Source: Streptomyces nodosus
GTDB lineage: Bacteria > Actinomycetota > Actinomycetes > Streptomycetales > Streptomycetaceae
Length of the DNA stretch: 64,000 nucleotides
Reading direction: 5' to 3'
Assembly (NCBI RefSeq): GCF_008704995.1
Contig: NZ_CP023747.1
Coordinates: forward strand, 1,178,001 to 1,242,000
In this document: one piece after another, positions 8,134 to 16,202 of the stretch
How positions within the stretch are numbered: position 1 is the first letter of the stretch
Layout: each line of letters starts with the position of its first letter
Position numbers and translations under genes: made by a program
The notes under the pieces: generated by a model
The model's input: only the letters and a program-made list of their open reading frames with translations
Database searches by the model: none
What the model was told of the DNA's origin: nothing

Positions 8134-8790
8134 ATGAGGTCCCTGGAACGCCATCGCGACGTCGGCGCCTATGCGCTCGGCGTGCTGGACGAGGCGGAAG
8201 CCTTCCGCTTCGAGGACCACCTCATGGAATGCCCGAGGTGCACGGCGCAGGTGTCCGAGTTCCGCCCGGCCGCTCGGGAGCTGATGCTGTACCGGGGGGC
8301 GACCCCGCGGTCCGTGCACCCCTTCGCCGCCCCCGGGCCCCGGCTGCTGGAGCGGCTGCTCGACGAGGTGGCGGTCAGGCGGCGCGGCCGGAGCAGGCGG
8401 CTGCTGTACGCGGTCGCGGCCTCCGTGGTGCTCGCGATCGGCGGACCGACGGTCGCGGTCGTCTCCGCCCACGGCTCGGCTCCGGCCAGCACGACGCTGA
8501 GCGCCACGGACCCGGACACCGGGGTGTGGGCGCAGGTCGTGACCCGGGACCGGGAGTGGGGCAGTCAGATCGATGTGACGGTCAAGGACGCCTCCGGTCC
8601 GCACATCTGCCGGCTCGTGCTGGTCGGCAGGGACGGCTCGGAGCAGACGGTGACGAACTGGACGGCCCCCGCGGACGACGGCGCGGCGACCACGGTGCAG
8701 GGCGGGGCGGCGATGCCTTCCGGGGAGATCGACCGCTTCGAGGTGCGCACCGGGGACGGACAGCGCCTGGTCACGCTGAAGTCCCGCTGA
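8134..8790 (+). CDS. Zinc-binding (zf-HC2) membrane anti-sigma factor
   Basis: The 218-residue product begins with the anti-sigma fold: the ZAS zinc motif H-x3-C-x2-C is seen as HLMECPRC (H29, C33, C36). One membrane helix follows at about residues 86-108 after an Arg-rich stop, and the remainder is an extracytoplasmic domain of the RskA/anti-sigma-K type. This is the expected inner-membrane partner of the ECF sigma factor at 6776. ZAS proteins often sense redox stress through the zinc cysteines, but many are controlled by proteolysis instead. Confidence 0.9.
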   Translation: MRSLERHRDVGAYALGVLDEAEAFRFEDHLMECPRCTAQVSEFRPAARELMLYRGATPRSVHPFAAPGPRLLERLLDEVAVRRRGRSRRLLYAVAASVVLAIGGPTVAVVSAHGSAPASTTLSATDPDTGVWAQVVTRDREWGSQIDVTVKDASGPHICRLVLVGRDGSEQTVTNWTAPADDGAATTVQGGAAMPSGEIDRFEVRTGDGQRLVTLKSR

Positions 8791-8884
8791 CCGGGCACCG
8801 GAGGGAACGCACCCCGGCCCCTCGCCCGTCCGGGTTCCGCACACCGTCCCGCCCCCGGCGCGCTCCTCGTCGCGGGCGCCGCGT

Positions 8885-9745
8885 CTACTTCAGCAGCCGT
8901 GAGAGTCTGCGGTCCGCCAGCGGCCTGCCGCCCGTCTGGCAGGTCGGGCAGTACTGCAGCGAGGAGTCGCTGAAGGACACCTCGCGGATCGTGTCACCGC
9001 ACACCGGGCAGGGCTCCCCGGTACGGCCGTGGACCCGCAGCCCGCTCTTCTTCTCCGCCTTGAGATGCCCGGCGGCCAGACCGTGCGCGCGCCCCACCGC
9101 CTCGGTGAGCGTCGCCCGCAGCGCCTCGTACAGGCGGTGTGTCTCCTGCGGCGACAGCGAGGCGGCGAGCTTGAACGGGGACATCCGCGCGGCGTGCAGG
9201 ATCTCGTCGCTGTAGGCGTTGCCGACGCCCGCGATCAGGCTCTGGTCGCGCAGCGCGCCCTTGATCTGCCGGCGCTCGCCCTCGAGAAGCCGCGCCAGGC
9301 GCGGCTCGTCGAAGTCGGCGGCCAGCGGGTCGGGGCCGAGACGGGCGATGCCGGGGACCTCCCGGGGATCCCTCACGACGTACACCGCGAGCCGCTTCTG
9401 GGTGCCGGCCTCCGTCAGGTCGAAGCCCTCCCCCGTCTCCAGCGCGACCCGCAGGGCGAGCGGGCCCTTGCCGGGGCGGGGCGCACCGTCGGGCAGCCGG
9501 TCCTTCCACTGGAGCCAGCCCGCACGCGCCAGATGCGTCACCAGGTGCAGCGCGCCGGCCTCCAGATCGAGGAACTTGCCGTACCGGTGCACGGCGGTGA
9601 CCTCGCGGCCCTCGAGGGCGGTGACCGGCGGGTCGTACGTCTTGAGCACGCTGATCGCCACGGGCAGCACCCGCACCAGCTCATGGCCGACGAGACGGCC
9701 GGTCAGGAAGTCCTTGAGCGCTTCGACCTCGGGCAGTTCCGGCAT
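8885..9745 (-). CDS. Fpg/Nei-family DNA glycosylase/AP lyase
   Basis: This base-excision repair enzyme removes oxidised bases and nicks the DNA. The start is fixed at 9745 because the enzyme must begin MPELPEVE, with Pro1 as the nucleophile after Met removal and Glu2 in catalysis; twelve more in-frame upstream codons are spurious. The conserved Lys of the beta-hairpin (RYGKFLDLE), the helix-two-turn-helix (SLIAGVGNAYSDEIL) and a C-terminal zinc finger CPVC-x17-CPTC are present. After the finger the usual QR is replaced by QTGGR, as in the second Fpg-like paralogue of actinomycetes, so substrate preference may differ from MutM. Length is 286 residues. Confidence 0.93.
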   Translation of the reverse strand: MPELPEVEALKDFLTGRLVGHELVRVLPVAISVLKTYDPPVTALEGREVTAVHRYGKFLDLEAGALHLVTHLARAGWLQWKDRLPDGAPRPGKGPLALRVALETGEGFDLTEAGTQKRLAVYVVRDPREVPGIARLGPDPLAADFDEPRLARLLEGERRQIKGALRDQSLIAGVGNAYSDEILHAARMSPFKLAASLSPQETHRLYEALRATLTEAVGRAHGLAAGHLKAEKKSGLRVHGRTGEPCPVCGDTIREVSFSDSSLQYCPTCQTGGRPLADRRLSRLLK

Positions 9746-9862
9746 GGATACCAGGGTGCCACCCGCCACCGACACCGCCACCGGTCGCTTTCCCGGTGAC
9801 GGCCGGGTGCCGTCCGCGCCCGCCGGGGAAGTGCCGCACCACCCGGCCGCGGACCGTCGCGT

Positions 9863-11947
9863 TCAGGTCCCGTCGCCGCCGCGGCGCGGAACCATGAACT
9901 CGCACCACACCACCTTGCCGCCGCCGCGTGCCTCCACGCCCCACACATCCGTGAGCCGGTCCACGAGCAGCAGCCCGCGGCCCGTGACGTCCGTCGCGCC
10001 CGCGTCCCGGCGGCGGGGCAGGGCGCTGGAGGAGTCCTCGGCCTCCATCCGGAGCCTGCGGTCGTGTCCGGTGAGGACCTGGAGGGTGAGCACCGCCGGT
10101 CCCTCGGTGTGCACCAGGGCATTGGTGACCAGCTCGTCGGCGACCAGTTCGATCTCATGGGAACGCTCGCCGACGCCCCAGGCGCGGACCGCGGCGCGGA
10201 TCGAGCGGCGGGTGTCGGCGAGCCCCTCGGGGTCACCGGGCCCGATGATCCGCTGGAGGCGGGAGCCGGTCCGCCGGCTCAGCCCCCGGCGCCTCAGGAG
10301 CAGCAGGGCCACATCGTCGTCGCCGCCCCGCGCCTCGGCCACTTCGATGAGCCGGTCGGCGAGTTCGTCCACATCGCCCGGACCCGTGCAGAGCAGTTCG
10401 CACAGGACCTGGGTGCCGTCGTCGAGGTCGGTGCCGGGCTCTTCGATCAGGCCGTCGGTGCACAGCAGCAGGGTCTGGCCGGGGTCCAGTTCGAGGGTGG
10501 TGACGGGGTATTCGAGGCGGTCGAACTCGGCGGAGAGACCGAGCGGCAGCCCGCCCTCGACGGACAGGCGCCGGCAGCTGCCCTCGGCCGGCCGCAGCAG
10601 CGGGTCGATATGGCCGGCGCGGACCAGCTGCACCACCCCGGTGGACAGGTCGGCCTCGGCGTACAGGCAGGTCGCGAAGCGTTCGGTGTCCAGCTCCTTG
10701 AGGAACACCGAGGCGCGGGCCATCACGGTGGCCGGGGTGTGGCCCTCGGCCGCGTAGGCGCGCAGCACGATCCGCAGCTGGCCCATGACGGCCGCCGCAT
10801 GGGTGTCGTGGCCCTGGACGTCGCCGATGACGGCGCCCACCCGGCCACGGGGCAGCGGGATCAGGTCGTACCAGTCGCCGCCGATGTCCCGGCCGAGCGC
10901 GGCGGACCGGTAGCGGACGGCGATGTCGGCGCCGGGCACGCTGGGGATGGAGCGCGGCAGCATCGCCTGCTGAAGGCTCTGGGCGAGGTCCTTCTCCTGT
11001 TCGTAGAACATGGCGCGCTGAAGGCTCTGGGCGATGCTGCCGCCGAGCGCGACCAGGACGTTGCGCTCCTCGGGGGTGAAGCCGTTCCGGTCGTCGTAGA
11101 GCAGGCCGAGGGCGCCGATGGGGCGGGCCTCCACGATCAGCGGCAGATAGGCCGCCGAGGTGATGTGCAGGTCGGTCAGGTGCGGCCACAGGATCGGATA
11201 GCGCCGGGCGAACTCCTGGGAGGACTCCACGAACTGCGGGCTGAGGGTCCGCACCGCCTCGCTCATCGGGTACGGCTCGTCGACACGGGTGACCGCGATG
11301 CCGGGCACGGAGCGTTCCTCGGGACCCTCGGCGACGATCCGGATGCGACCGGCCTCCACCAGCCCCATGACCAGGCCGGCCGCGCCGAGGTGGGTGAGGC
11401 CGTGGCTGTCCTTGAGGACGTCGATGACGTCCTGGACGGTGCGGGCGTGGGCGAGCGCCGCGGCGGTGATCTGGACGACGTTCGTCTGGTGGCGCAGCGC
11501 CTCCTGCCGGTCCACCCGGCCGCCGCGCTCGGCGCTCTCGCTCAGCTCCTCCTCGGCGTCGCGGACCACGCCCACGACATGGCGTGGCCGGCCCTTCTCG
11601 TCGCGCCGTATGCACCCCTGGACGCGGATCCAGCGCGGGCTGCCGTCGCGCCCGCGGAGGCGGAGATAGGTGCCGTAGTGCTCCCGGCCCTCCTTGACCG
11701 CCCGGGAGATCAGGGTGTCCAGGCGCCGGGCCTCGACCGTGGGGATCCGCGGCCCCAGGCTCTCGGGGTGTCCGTCGAACTCACCGGGGCGTACGTCGAA
11801 GACCTCGTGCGCCCGGGCGTCCAGGCGGAGGAGTCCGGTGTCCAGGTCCCAGTCGAAACCGCCCATGCGGTTGAGCGCAAGGATCGAGTCCGGGTGAGCG
11901 GGCCAGTCGTCCGGGAGGGACAGGACCCTCGCCTCCCGTTCAGCCAT
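9863..11947 (-). CDS. PAS-GAF-SpoIIE phosphatase with RsbW-like ATPase domain
   Basis: The 694-residue cytoplasmic regulator starts at ATG 11947, behind an AAGGTGG ribosome site. Domains in order: PAS (about 25-130, 'GGFDWDLDTGLLRLD'), GAF (about 160-315), PP2C/SpoIIE phosphatase (about 345-550; metal-binding GGDWYD and GDVQGHD are intact, as is CTDGLIE), and a C-terminal HATPase_c2 serine-kinase-like domain (about 570-690; ELVTNALVHT and GRGLLLV). This fusion combines the two opposing activities of anti-anti-sigma/anti-sigma partner switching on one chain. No cognate anti-anti-sigma gene is adjacent. Confidence 0.92.
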   Translation of the reverse strand: MAEREARVLSLPDDWPAHPDSILALNRMGGFDWDLDTGLLRLDARAHEVFDVRPGEFDGHPESLGPRIPTVEARRLDTLISRAVKEGREHYGTYLRLRGRDGSPRWIRVQGCIRRDEKGRPRHVVGVVRDAEEELSESAERGGRVDRQEALRHQTNVVQITAAALAHARTVQDVIDVLKDSHGLTHLGAAGLVMGLVEAGRIRIVAEGPEERSVPGIAVTRVDEPYPMSEAVRTLSPQFVESSQEFARRYPILWPHLTDLHITSAAYLPLIVEARPIGALGLLYDDRNGFTPEERNVLVALGGSIAQSLQRAMFYEQEKDLAQSLQQAMLPRSIPSVPGADIAVRYRSAALGRDIGGDWYDLIPLPRGRVGAVIGDVQGHDTHAAAVMGQLRIVLRAYAAEGHTPATVMARASVFLKELDTERFATCLYAEADLSTGVVQLVRAGHIDPLLRPAEGSCRRLSVEGGLPLGLSAEFDRLEYPVTTLELDPGQTLLLCTDGLIEEPGTDLDDGTQVLCELLCTGPGDVDELADRLIEVAEARGGDDDVALLLLRRRGLSRRTGSRLQRIIGPGDPEGLADTRRSIRAAVRAWGVGERSHEIELVADELVTNALVHTEGPAVLTLQVLTGHDRRLRMEAEDSSSALPRRRDAGATDVTGRGLLLVDRLTDVWGVEARGGGKVVWCEFMVPRRGGDGT

Positions 11948-12062
11948 GGGGCCACCTTGCCAGGGTTTCGTCGAATCTTCGACCTCTGCCCGTCGGGTCC
12001 CCCGGGCCTTGCGGCCAGGAGTGGCGTCGGGGCGCGCAGGGGCTCGGGCTGCCGGGCCGCCG

Positions 12063-13286
12063 TCACCGAGGCGTCGTCGGCGCCGGGTCGGGTGGCGGGG
12101 TCGTGCCGGAGGGCTCGGCGCTGGCCGGGCAGCCGGGGCGTGGGGGCGGGTCCCCGGTCCGGTCCCGCCGCGGGGCCGTGTCCCGGGCGCCGGCGCTCCC
12201 GGACGGGGGCGGCTCGGTGCGTGCCAGCGGCGCGGCGGTGACGGCCGTGCCGGGTGTCTCGCAGTCGTCCCCGGCGGTCCGCGCATGGTCCTGTTCGTGC
12301 GGCGGATCGCCGTTCTCGGCCGGGTCCTTCCCCCGCTCCTCCGAGAGGCTCCCGGACCGTTCCGGCGGGGGGCTCTCCGCGTCATGGGGGCCGTAGCCCG
12401 GCGGCTCCACGGCGGCGCGCGGCGGGCGCACATCGACCTGGGGCGGCTCCGAACGGGCCACCAGCGGCCGGACGAGCACATCCCGCCGGCCGTCGTCACC
12501 GATCCGGCGTTCGATCCAGGTGCTGGTGTTCTCGATGCTGACGATCGTGATGTTGGCGATGGTCCGCGGGGCGGGGGTCACGACGACCACCTGCGCCCGC
12601 CGGTAGCCGGACCAGGGCCGGCCGAGGACCGCCGGGGTGCCGTTCAGGGACGCGGGTGCGTCGATCGGATTGCCGGAGGCGCAGCGGACCCGGGGCACTC
12701 CGCGGTTGTCGACGAGGACGGCGGTGCCCGTCTCCAGGACGGACTGGCGGTTGGTGACCCGGCCGGCGCGGAAGCCGTGGTCGGTGACCCGGGTGTCGGT
12801 GCGCAGCACGACGGAGGTCAGACCGCGCAGATGGGCGGCCACGGACGCCTGGTCGACACCGGCTGCCCGGGCGAAGGCGCGGGCCTTGGTCCGGTCGGCG
12901 GCCAGCAGGGCGATCTGCCGTTCGATGTCGCAGCTGGCCCTGGACCGGGTGCCCCCGTACAGGCCGGGCGTGGCGCCGGAGACCGCACGCGGGGCCCAGG
13001 AGGCGGCGCCGCCGGCCGACTGCGGTGGAGCGGCGGGCCGGGGAGCGGAGCTGGATCTGACCGTCGAGTCCGTGAAGGGGTCGGGCCCACGGGACCCGGC
13101 CGGCTGGAGGAAGAGCTCCCCGCCGGTCGGGGCGCCGGATATGGGCACCGTCCCGCCGCAGCCGGTGCAGAGCAGGACCCCTGCGGACAGGGCACAGACC
13201 GCCGCCGGGGCCCGGGCGAACACCGGGGCCGCCCCTCCACGTTTCCTGGGCGTTCCGACGGCGGTCTTGGGCGAGCTGGTCTTCAC
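12063..13286 (-). CDS. Lipoprotein of the DUF6777 type
   Basis: The 407-residue product has a basic N-terminus, a hydrophobic stretch and the lipobox LLCTGC near residue 43, so it should be lipid-anchored outside the membrane. The central part (about 100-255) is a single folded domain with cysteines near residues 118 and 206 ('SRASCDIERQIALLAAD', 'RVRCASGNP'). The last 150 residues are Pro/Glu/Arg-rich and look disordered. I assign DUF6777 from general resemblance to Streptomyces lipoproteins carrying that name; the function is unknown. It is 115 bp upstream of the phosphatase gene on the same strand. Confidence 0.75.
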   Translation of the reverse strand: MKTSSPKTAVGTPRKRGGAAPVFARAPAAVCALSAGVLLCTGCGGTVPISGAPTGGELFLQPAGSRGPDPFTDSTVRSSSAPRPAAPPQSAGGAASWAPRAVSGATPGLYGGTRSRASCDIERQIALLAADRTKARAFARAAGVDQASVAAHLRGLTSVVLRTDTRVTDHGFRAGRVTNRQSVLETGTAVLVDNRGVPRVRCASGNPIDAPASLNGTPAVLGRPWSGYRRAQVVVVTPAPRTIANITIVSIENTSTWIERRIGDDGRRDVLVRPLVARSEPPQVDVRPPRAAVEPPGYGPHDAESPPPERSGSLSEERGKDPAENGDPPHEQDHARTAGDDCETPGTAVTAAPLARTEPPPSGSAGARDTAPRRDRTGDPPPRPGCPASAEPSGTTPPPDPAPTTPR

Positions 13287-13435
13287 GCGTTCTCCCGCTT
13301 CATCCCGGGCAGTTCGTCACCATTGTCTGTACGGGGCATCATGGTTACGCAAACGGAAGGACGGCCACACGGAGTGACGGAGGTGCGGAGCGGCGCGGGA
13401 TGCGGGGTCACACTGGACGGAGAGGAGCGGGCGCC

Positions 13436-14860
13436 GTGGAGTGGTTCGTCGCACCGGAGTACTGGCTGAGCCGGCTGGTCTTCCAGCGGGCCCTCGCGGT
13501 GGTGTATCTCTTCGCCTTTCTGACCGCGGCGCTGCAGTTCCGTGCGCTGATCGGGCGGCGCGGCATGCTGCCGGTGCCGCATCTGGTCGCCCGGGTGCCC
13601 TTCCGGGAGGCCCCCAGCGTCTTCCACCTGCACTACTCGGACCGCTTCTTCGCCCTCTGGGCGTGGGCGGGGTGCGCGGTGTCGGTGGCCCTGGCCGCCG
13701 GGGTCGACTCCCGGGTGCCGCTCTGGGCGGGGATGCTGCTCTGGCTGCTGCCGTGGGCGCTGTATCTGTCGATCGTCAACGTCGGCCAGACCTGGTACTC
13801 GTTCGGCTGGGAGTCACTGCTGCTGGAAGTCGGCTTCGTGGCCGTGTTCCTGGGCAACGGCACGGTGGCCCCGCCGATCGTGGTGCTGTTCCTGCTGCGC
13901 TGGATCCTCTTCCGCGTGGAGTTCGGCGCCGGGCTCATCAAGCTGCGCGGGGACGCCTGCTGGCGGAAGCTGACCTGTCTGGACTACCACCATGAGACGC
14001 AGCCCATGCCGGGCCCGCTGAGCTGGTTCTTCCACCGGCTGCCGAAGCCGCTGCACCGGGTCGAGGTGGCGGCCAACCATGTCACCCAGCTGATCGTCCC
14101 GGTGCTGCTGTTCACCCCGCAGCCGGTCGCGACGGCCGCGGCCGCGCTGATGATCGTGACCCAGCTGTGGCTGGTGCTGTCCGGCAACTTCGCCTGGCTG
14201 AACTGGCTCACCGTCGTGCTGGCCCTGTCCGCGGTCCGGTTCCCCGCCCACGCGCCCCGGACGGCCGGGGCGCCCCTGTGGTACGAGGTGGTGGTCCTGG
14301 CGGTGGCCGTGGGCCTGGTCGCCCTCAGCCGTCAGCCGGTGCGCAACATGATCTCCCGTGGCCAGATCATGAACCGCTCCTTCGACCCGCTGCACCTCGT
14401 CAACACCTACGGGGCCTTCGGCACGGTCAGCCGCACCCGCTACGAGGTGGTGATCGAGGGGACGGCGCAGGAGGTGCCGCGCCGGGACGCCGACTGGCGG
14501 GAGTACGAGTTCAAGGGCAAGCCGGGCGATCCACGGCGCTGGCCGCGCCAGTACGCCCCGTACCATCTGCGGCTGGACTGGCTGATGTGGTTCGCGGCGC
14601 TCTCCCCCGGATACGCGGCCCCCTGGTTCGGCGCCCTGGTCGAACGCCTCCTGGAGAACGACCGGGACACCCTGCGGCTGCTGCGCCGCTGCCCGTTCCC
14701 CGCGCATGCGCCACCGCGCTATGTGCGGGCCCGGCTGTTCCGCTACCGGTTCACCACCTGGCGTGAGCTGCGCGAGACGGGGGCCTGCTGGGAACGGGTG
14801 TATGTACGCGAGTTCCTGCCGCCGACCCGGCTGGCCGACCCGGTGGTACGGAGCCGGTAG
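13436..14860 (+). CDS. Lipase-maturation-factor (LMF1)-like multi-spanning membrane protein
   Basis: The GTG at 13436 is preceded by GGAGAGGAG. The 474-residue protein has about eight membrane helices and an extended C-terminal globular part. Conserved LMF features are visible: 'YSFGWESLLLEVGF', 'FRVEFGAGLIKLRGDACWRKLTCLDYHHETQPMP' (broken here over two conserved blocks), 'SFDPLHLVNTYGAFGTVSR' and the terminal 'YAPYHLRLDWLMWFAAL'. In animals LMF1 helps dimeric lipases fold in the ER. What bacterial members do is not known, although export or folding of secreted enzymes is a fair guess. Confidence 0.88.
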   Translation: MEWFVAPEYWLSRLVFQRALAVVYLFAFLTAALQFRALIGRRGMLPVPHLVARVPFREAPSVFHLHYSDRFFALWAWAGCAVSVALAAGVDSRVPLWAGMLLWLLPWALYLSIVNVGQTWYSFGWESLLLEVGFVAVFLGNGTVAPPIVVLFLLRWILFRVEFGAGLIKLRGDACWRKLTCLDYHHETQPMPGPLSWFFHRLPKPLHRVEVAANHVTQLIVPVLLFTPQPVATAAAALMIVTQLWLVLSGNFAWLNWLTVVLALSAVRFPAHAPRTAGAPLWYEVVVLAVAVGLVALSRQPVRNMISRGQIMNRSFDPLHLVNTYGAFGTVSRTRYEVVIEGTAQEVPRRDADWREYEFKGKPGDPRRWPRQYAPYHLRLDWLMWFAALSPGYAAPWFGALVERLLENDRDTLRLLRRCPFPAHAPPRYVRARLFRYRFTTWRELRETGACWERVYVREFLPPTRLADPVVRSR

Positions 14861-14861
14861 C

Positions 14862-14895
14862 CGCGGGCGGCGGTGCCCTCCGGAATCCGCCCGCG
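14862..14895. terminator. Hairpin between convergent genes
   Basis: CGCGGGCGG (14862-14870) and CCGCCCGCG (14887-14895) form a 9-bp stem starting 2 bases after the LMF-like stop codon. The aldo/keto reductase gene converges on it from the right. Confidence 0.6.
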
Positions 14896-14932
14896 CCCGT
14901 CGTCCCAGGCCCGTCGTCCCAGGCCCGTCGTC
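14896..14932. repeat. 14-bp tandem repeat, 2.6 copies
   Basis: The unit CCCGTCGTCCCAGG occurs at 14896-14909 and 14910-14923, then partially to 14932, between the convergent LMF-like and aldo/keto reductase genes. Confidence 0.8.
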
Positions 14933-14945
14933 GCCGAGCCCCGGG

Positions 14946-15944
14946 TCAGTGCCCCGGCGGTTCCTCGGCGGGCACGGGGGCATGGGCCGGCAGCAGGCCG
15001 AGGTCCTTCAGCTCCCGCCACAGCGCGGCCGGTACGGTCGCCGCGAACTGCTCGGCGCAGTCGCGGACCTCGGCTGCCGAGCGCGCGCCCACCAGCACGC
15101 CCGCCACGGCCGGGTGGGCGCGGCAGAAGGCCAGTGCGGCGGCGCGCACCGTGGTGCCGTGCCGTGCCGCGGCCTCCGCGATCCGCTGGGCGCGGTCCAG
15201 CAACTCCGGTGGTGCTTCCGCGTAGTTGTAGGTGGCGCCCGGCCGCGGGTCGGCCAGCAGACCGGAGTTGAAGGCGCCGCCGATGACGACCGACACACCG
15301 CGCCCGGCCGCCGCGGGCAGCAACTCGGTCAGGGCGCTCTGGTCGAGCAGGGTGTAGCGGCCCGCGCACAGCACCACGTCCACGTCCGTCTCGCGGACGA
15401 ACCGGGTCAGCATCTCCGCCTGGTTCATGCCCGCGCCGATCGCACCCACCACGCCCTCCGCCCGGAGCCGCTCCAGCGCCGGGTAGCCCTCCCGGAAGGC
15501 CTGCTCGGCATGGTCGTCGGGGTCATGGAGGTAGACCACGTCCACGCGGTCCAGGCCGAGCCGCTCGAGGCTCTCCGCCAGACTGCGCCGTACGCCGTCC
15601 GCGCTGAAGTCCCAGACCCGGCGGTGCGTGGCCGGTACGGCGAAGCCGTTGTCCAGGTCCAGGGCTCCGTCGTCCGCGTCCCTGGGCTCCAGCAGCCGGC
15701 CCACCTTGGTGGACACCGTGTAGGCCGTGCGGGGACGCTCGCGCAGGGCCGCGCCGAGGCGGCGCTCGGAGAGGCCGAGGCCGTAGTGCGGGGCGGTGTC
15801 GAAGGCGCGGATCCCGCTGTCCCAGGCGGCCCCCACGGCCTCGTACGCCTGTTCCTCGCCGACCTCGGTGTAGAGACTGCCGATGCCCGCGGCGCCGAAG
15901 GCCAGCGCGCTGATCGGGACACCGCTTCGCCCCAGGGTGCTCAT
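14946..15944 (-). CDS. Aldo/keto reductase, L-fucose/D-threo-aldose 1-dehydrogenase type
   Basis: The 332-residue NAD(P)-dependent reductase starts at ATG 15944; its start overlaps the stop of a 26-codon upstream frame (ATGA). The AKR tetrad is visible: Asp and Tyr in FDTAPHYG, Lys in STKVGR, His in YLHDPDD. The opening 'SALAFGAAGIGSLYTEV' and the 'GLGLSERRLG' segment match D-threo-aldose 1-dehydrogenases, which oxidise L-fucose to the lactone in the non-phosphorylating fucose pathway. It lies downstream of the N-glycan operon, separated from it by a terminator, so co-regulation is uncertain. Confidence 0.85.
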   Translation of the reverse strand: MSTLGRSGVPISALAFGAAGIGSLYTEVGEEQAYEAVGAAWDSGIRAFDTAPHYGLGLSERRLGAALRERPRTAYTVSTKVGRLLEPRDADDGALDLDNGFAVPATHRRVWDFSADGVRRSLAESLERLGLDRVDVVYLHDPDDHAEQAFREGYPALERLRAEGVVGAIGAGMNQAEMLTRFVRETDVDVVLCAGRYTLLDQSALTELLPAAAGRGVSVVIGGAFNSGLLADPRPGATYNYAEAPPELLDRAQRIAEAAARHGTTVRAAALAFCRAHPAVAGVLVGARSAAEVRDCAEQFAATVPAALWRELKDLGLLPAHAPVPAEEPPGH

Positions 15945-16021
15945 CGTCCCTCCCCGGCGGCCATGAGCGGTCCGCCGGTGGACCGGGTCACCCGGGCCTC
16001 TCGGCCCTCGAAGTCGCTCAT
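15941..16021 (-). pseudogene. 26-codon remnant resembling the N-terminus of a short-chain dehydrogenase
   Basis: A good ribosome site (GAGAGAGG) precedes ATG 16021. The frame reads MSDFEGREARVTRSTGG and then nine more residues before a TGA that overlaps the aldo/keto reductase start by 4 bp. The first 17 residues resemble the opening strand and Gly-motif of SDR enzymes (MSDFxGxxALVTGxTGG). I infer an SDR gene, possibly the 2-keto-3-deoxy-L-fuconate dehydrogenase partner, reduced by a large internal deletion. The residual frame may now serve only to couple translation of the reductase. Confidence 0.5.
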
Positions 16022-16149
16022 GCCGCACGGCCTCTCTCGCGTCGGGGCCGGTGGGGAGCCTCTCTGCTCACCACCGGACCGGGAAGTGCTCCTGCACGAT
16101 GATCCACATGATCGACGTCCCGGTCCACGGCCGGGCCGGGGCGCGCGAC

Positions 16150-16193
16150 GCCGGCCCGGCGCGGTGGGCGTGTTCCCTCCGCGCCGGGCCGGC
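16150..16193. terminator. Strong terminator after the alpha-mannosidase gene
   Basis: A perfect 15-bp inverted repeat, GCCGGCCCGGCGCGG (16150-16164) and its complement (16179-16193), with a 14-base loop begins 10 bases beyond the alpha-mannosidase stop. It marks the end of the six-gene leftward operon. Confidence 0.85.
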
Positions 16194-16202
16194 CCCGCGG
16201 TG

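Noticed and set aside
9746..9781. Longer N-terminus for the Fpg/Nei glycosylase
   Set aside because: The enzyme needs proline directly after the initiator methionine as its nucleophile, so the start must be 9745.
15945..16028. Extending the aldo/keto reductase to an upstream in-frame start near 16028
   Set aside because: The extra 28 residues are Arg/Gly-rich and lack family similarity, and the ATGA overlap at 15941-15944 gives a natural coupled start at 15944.
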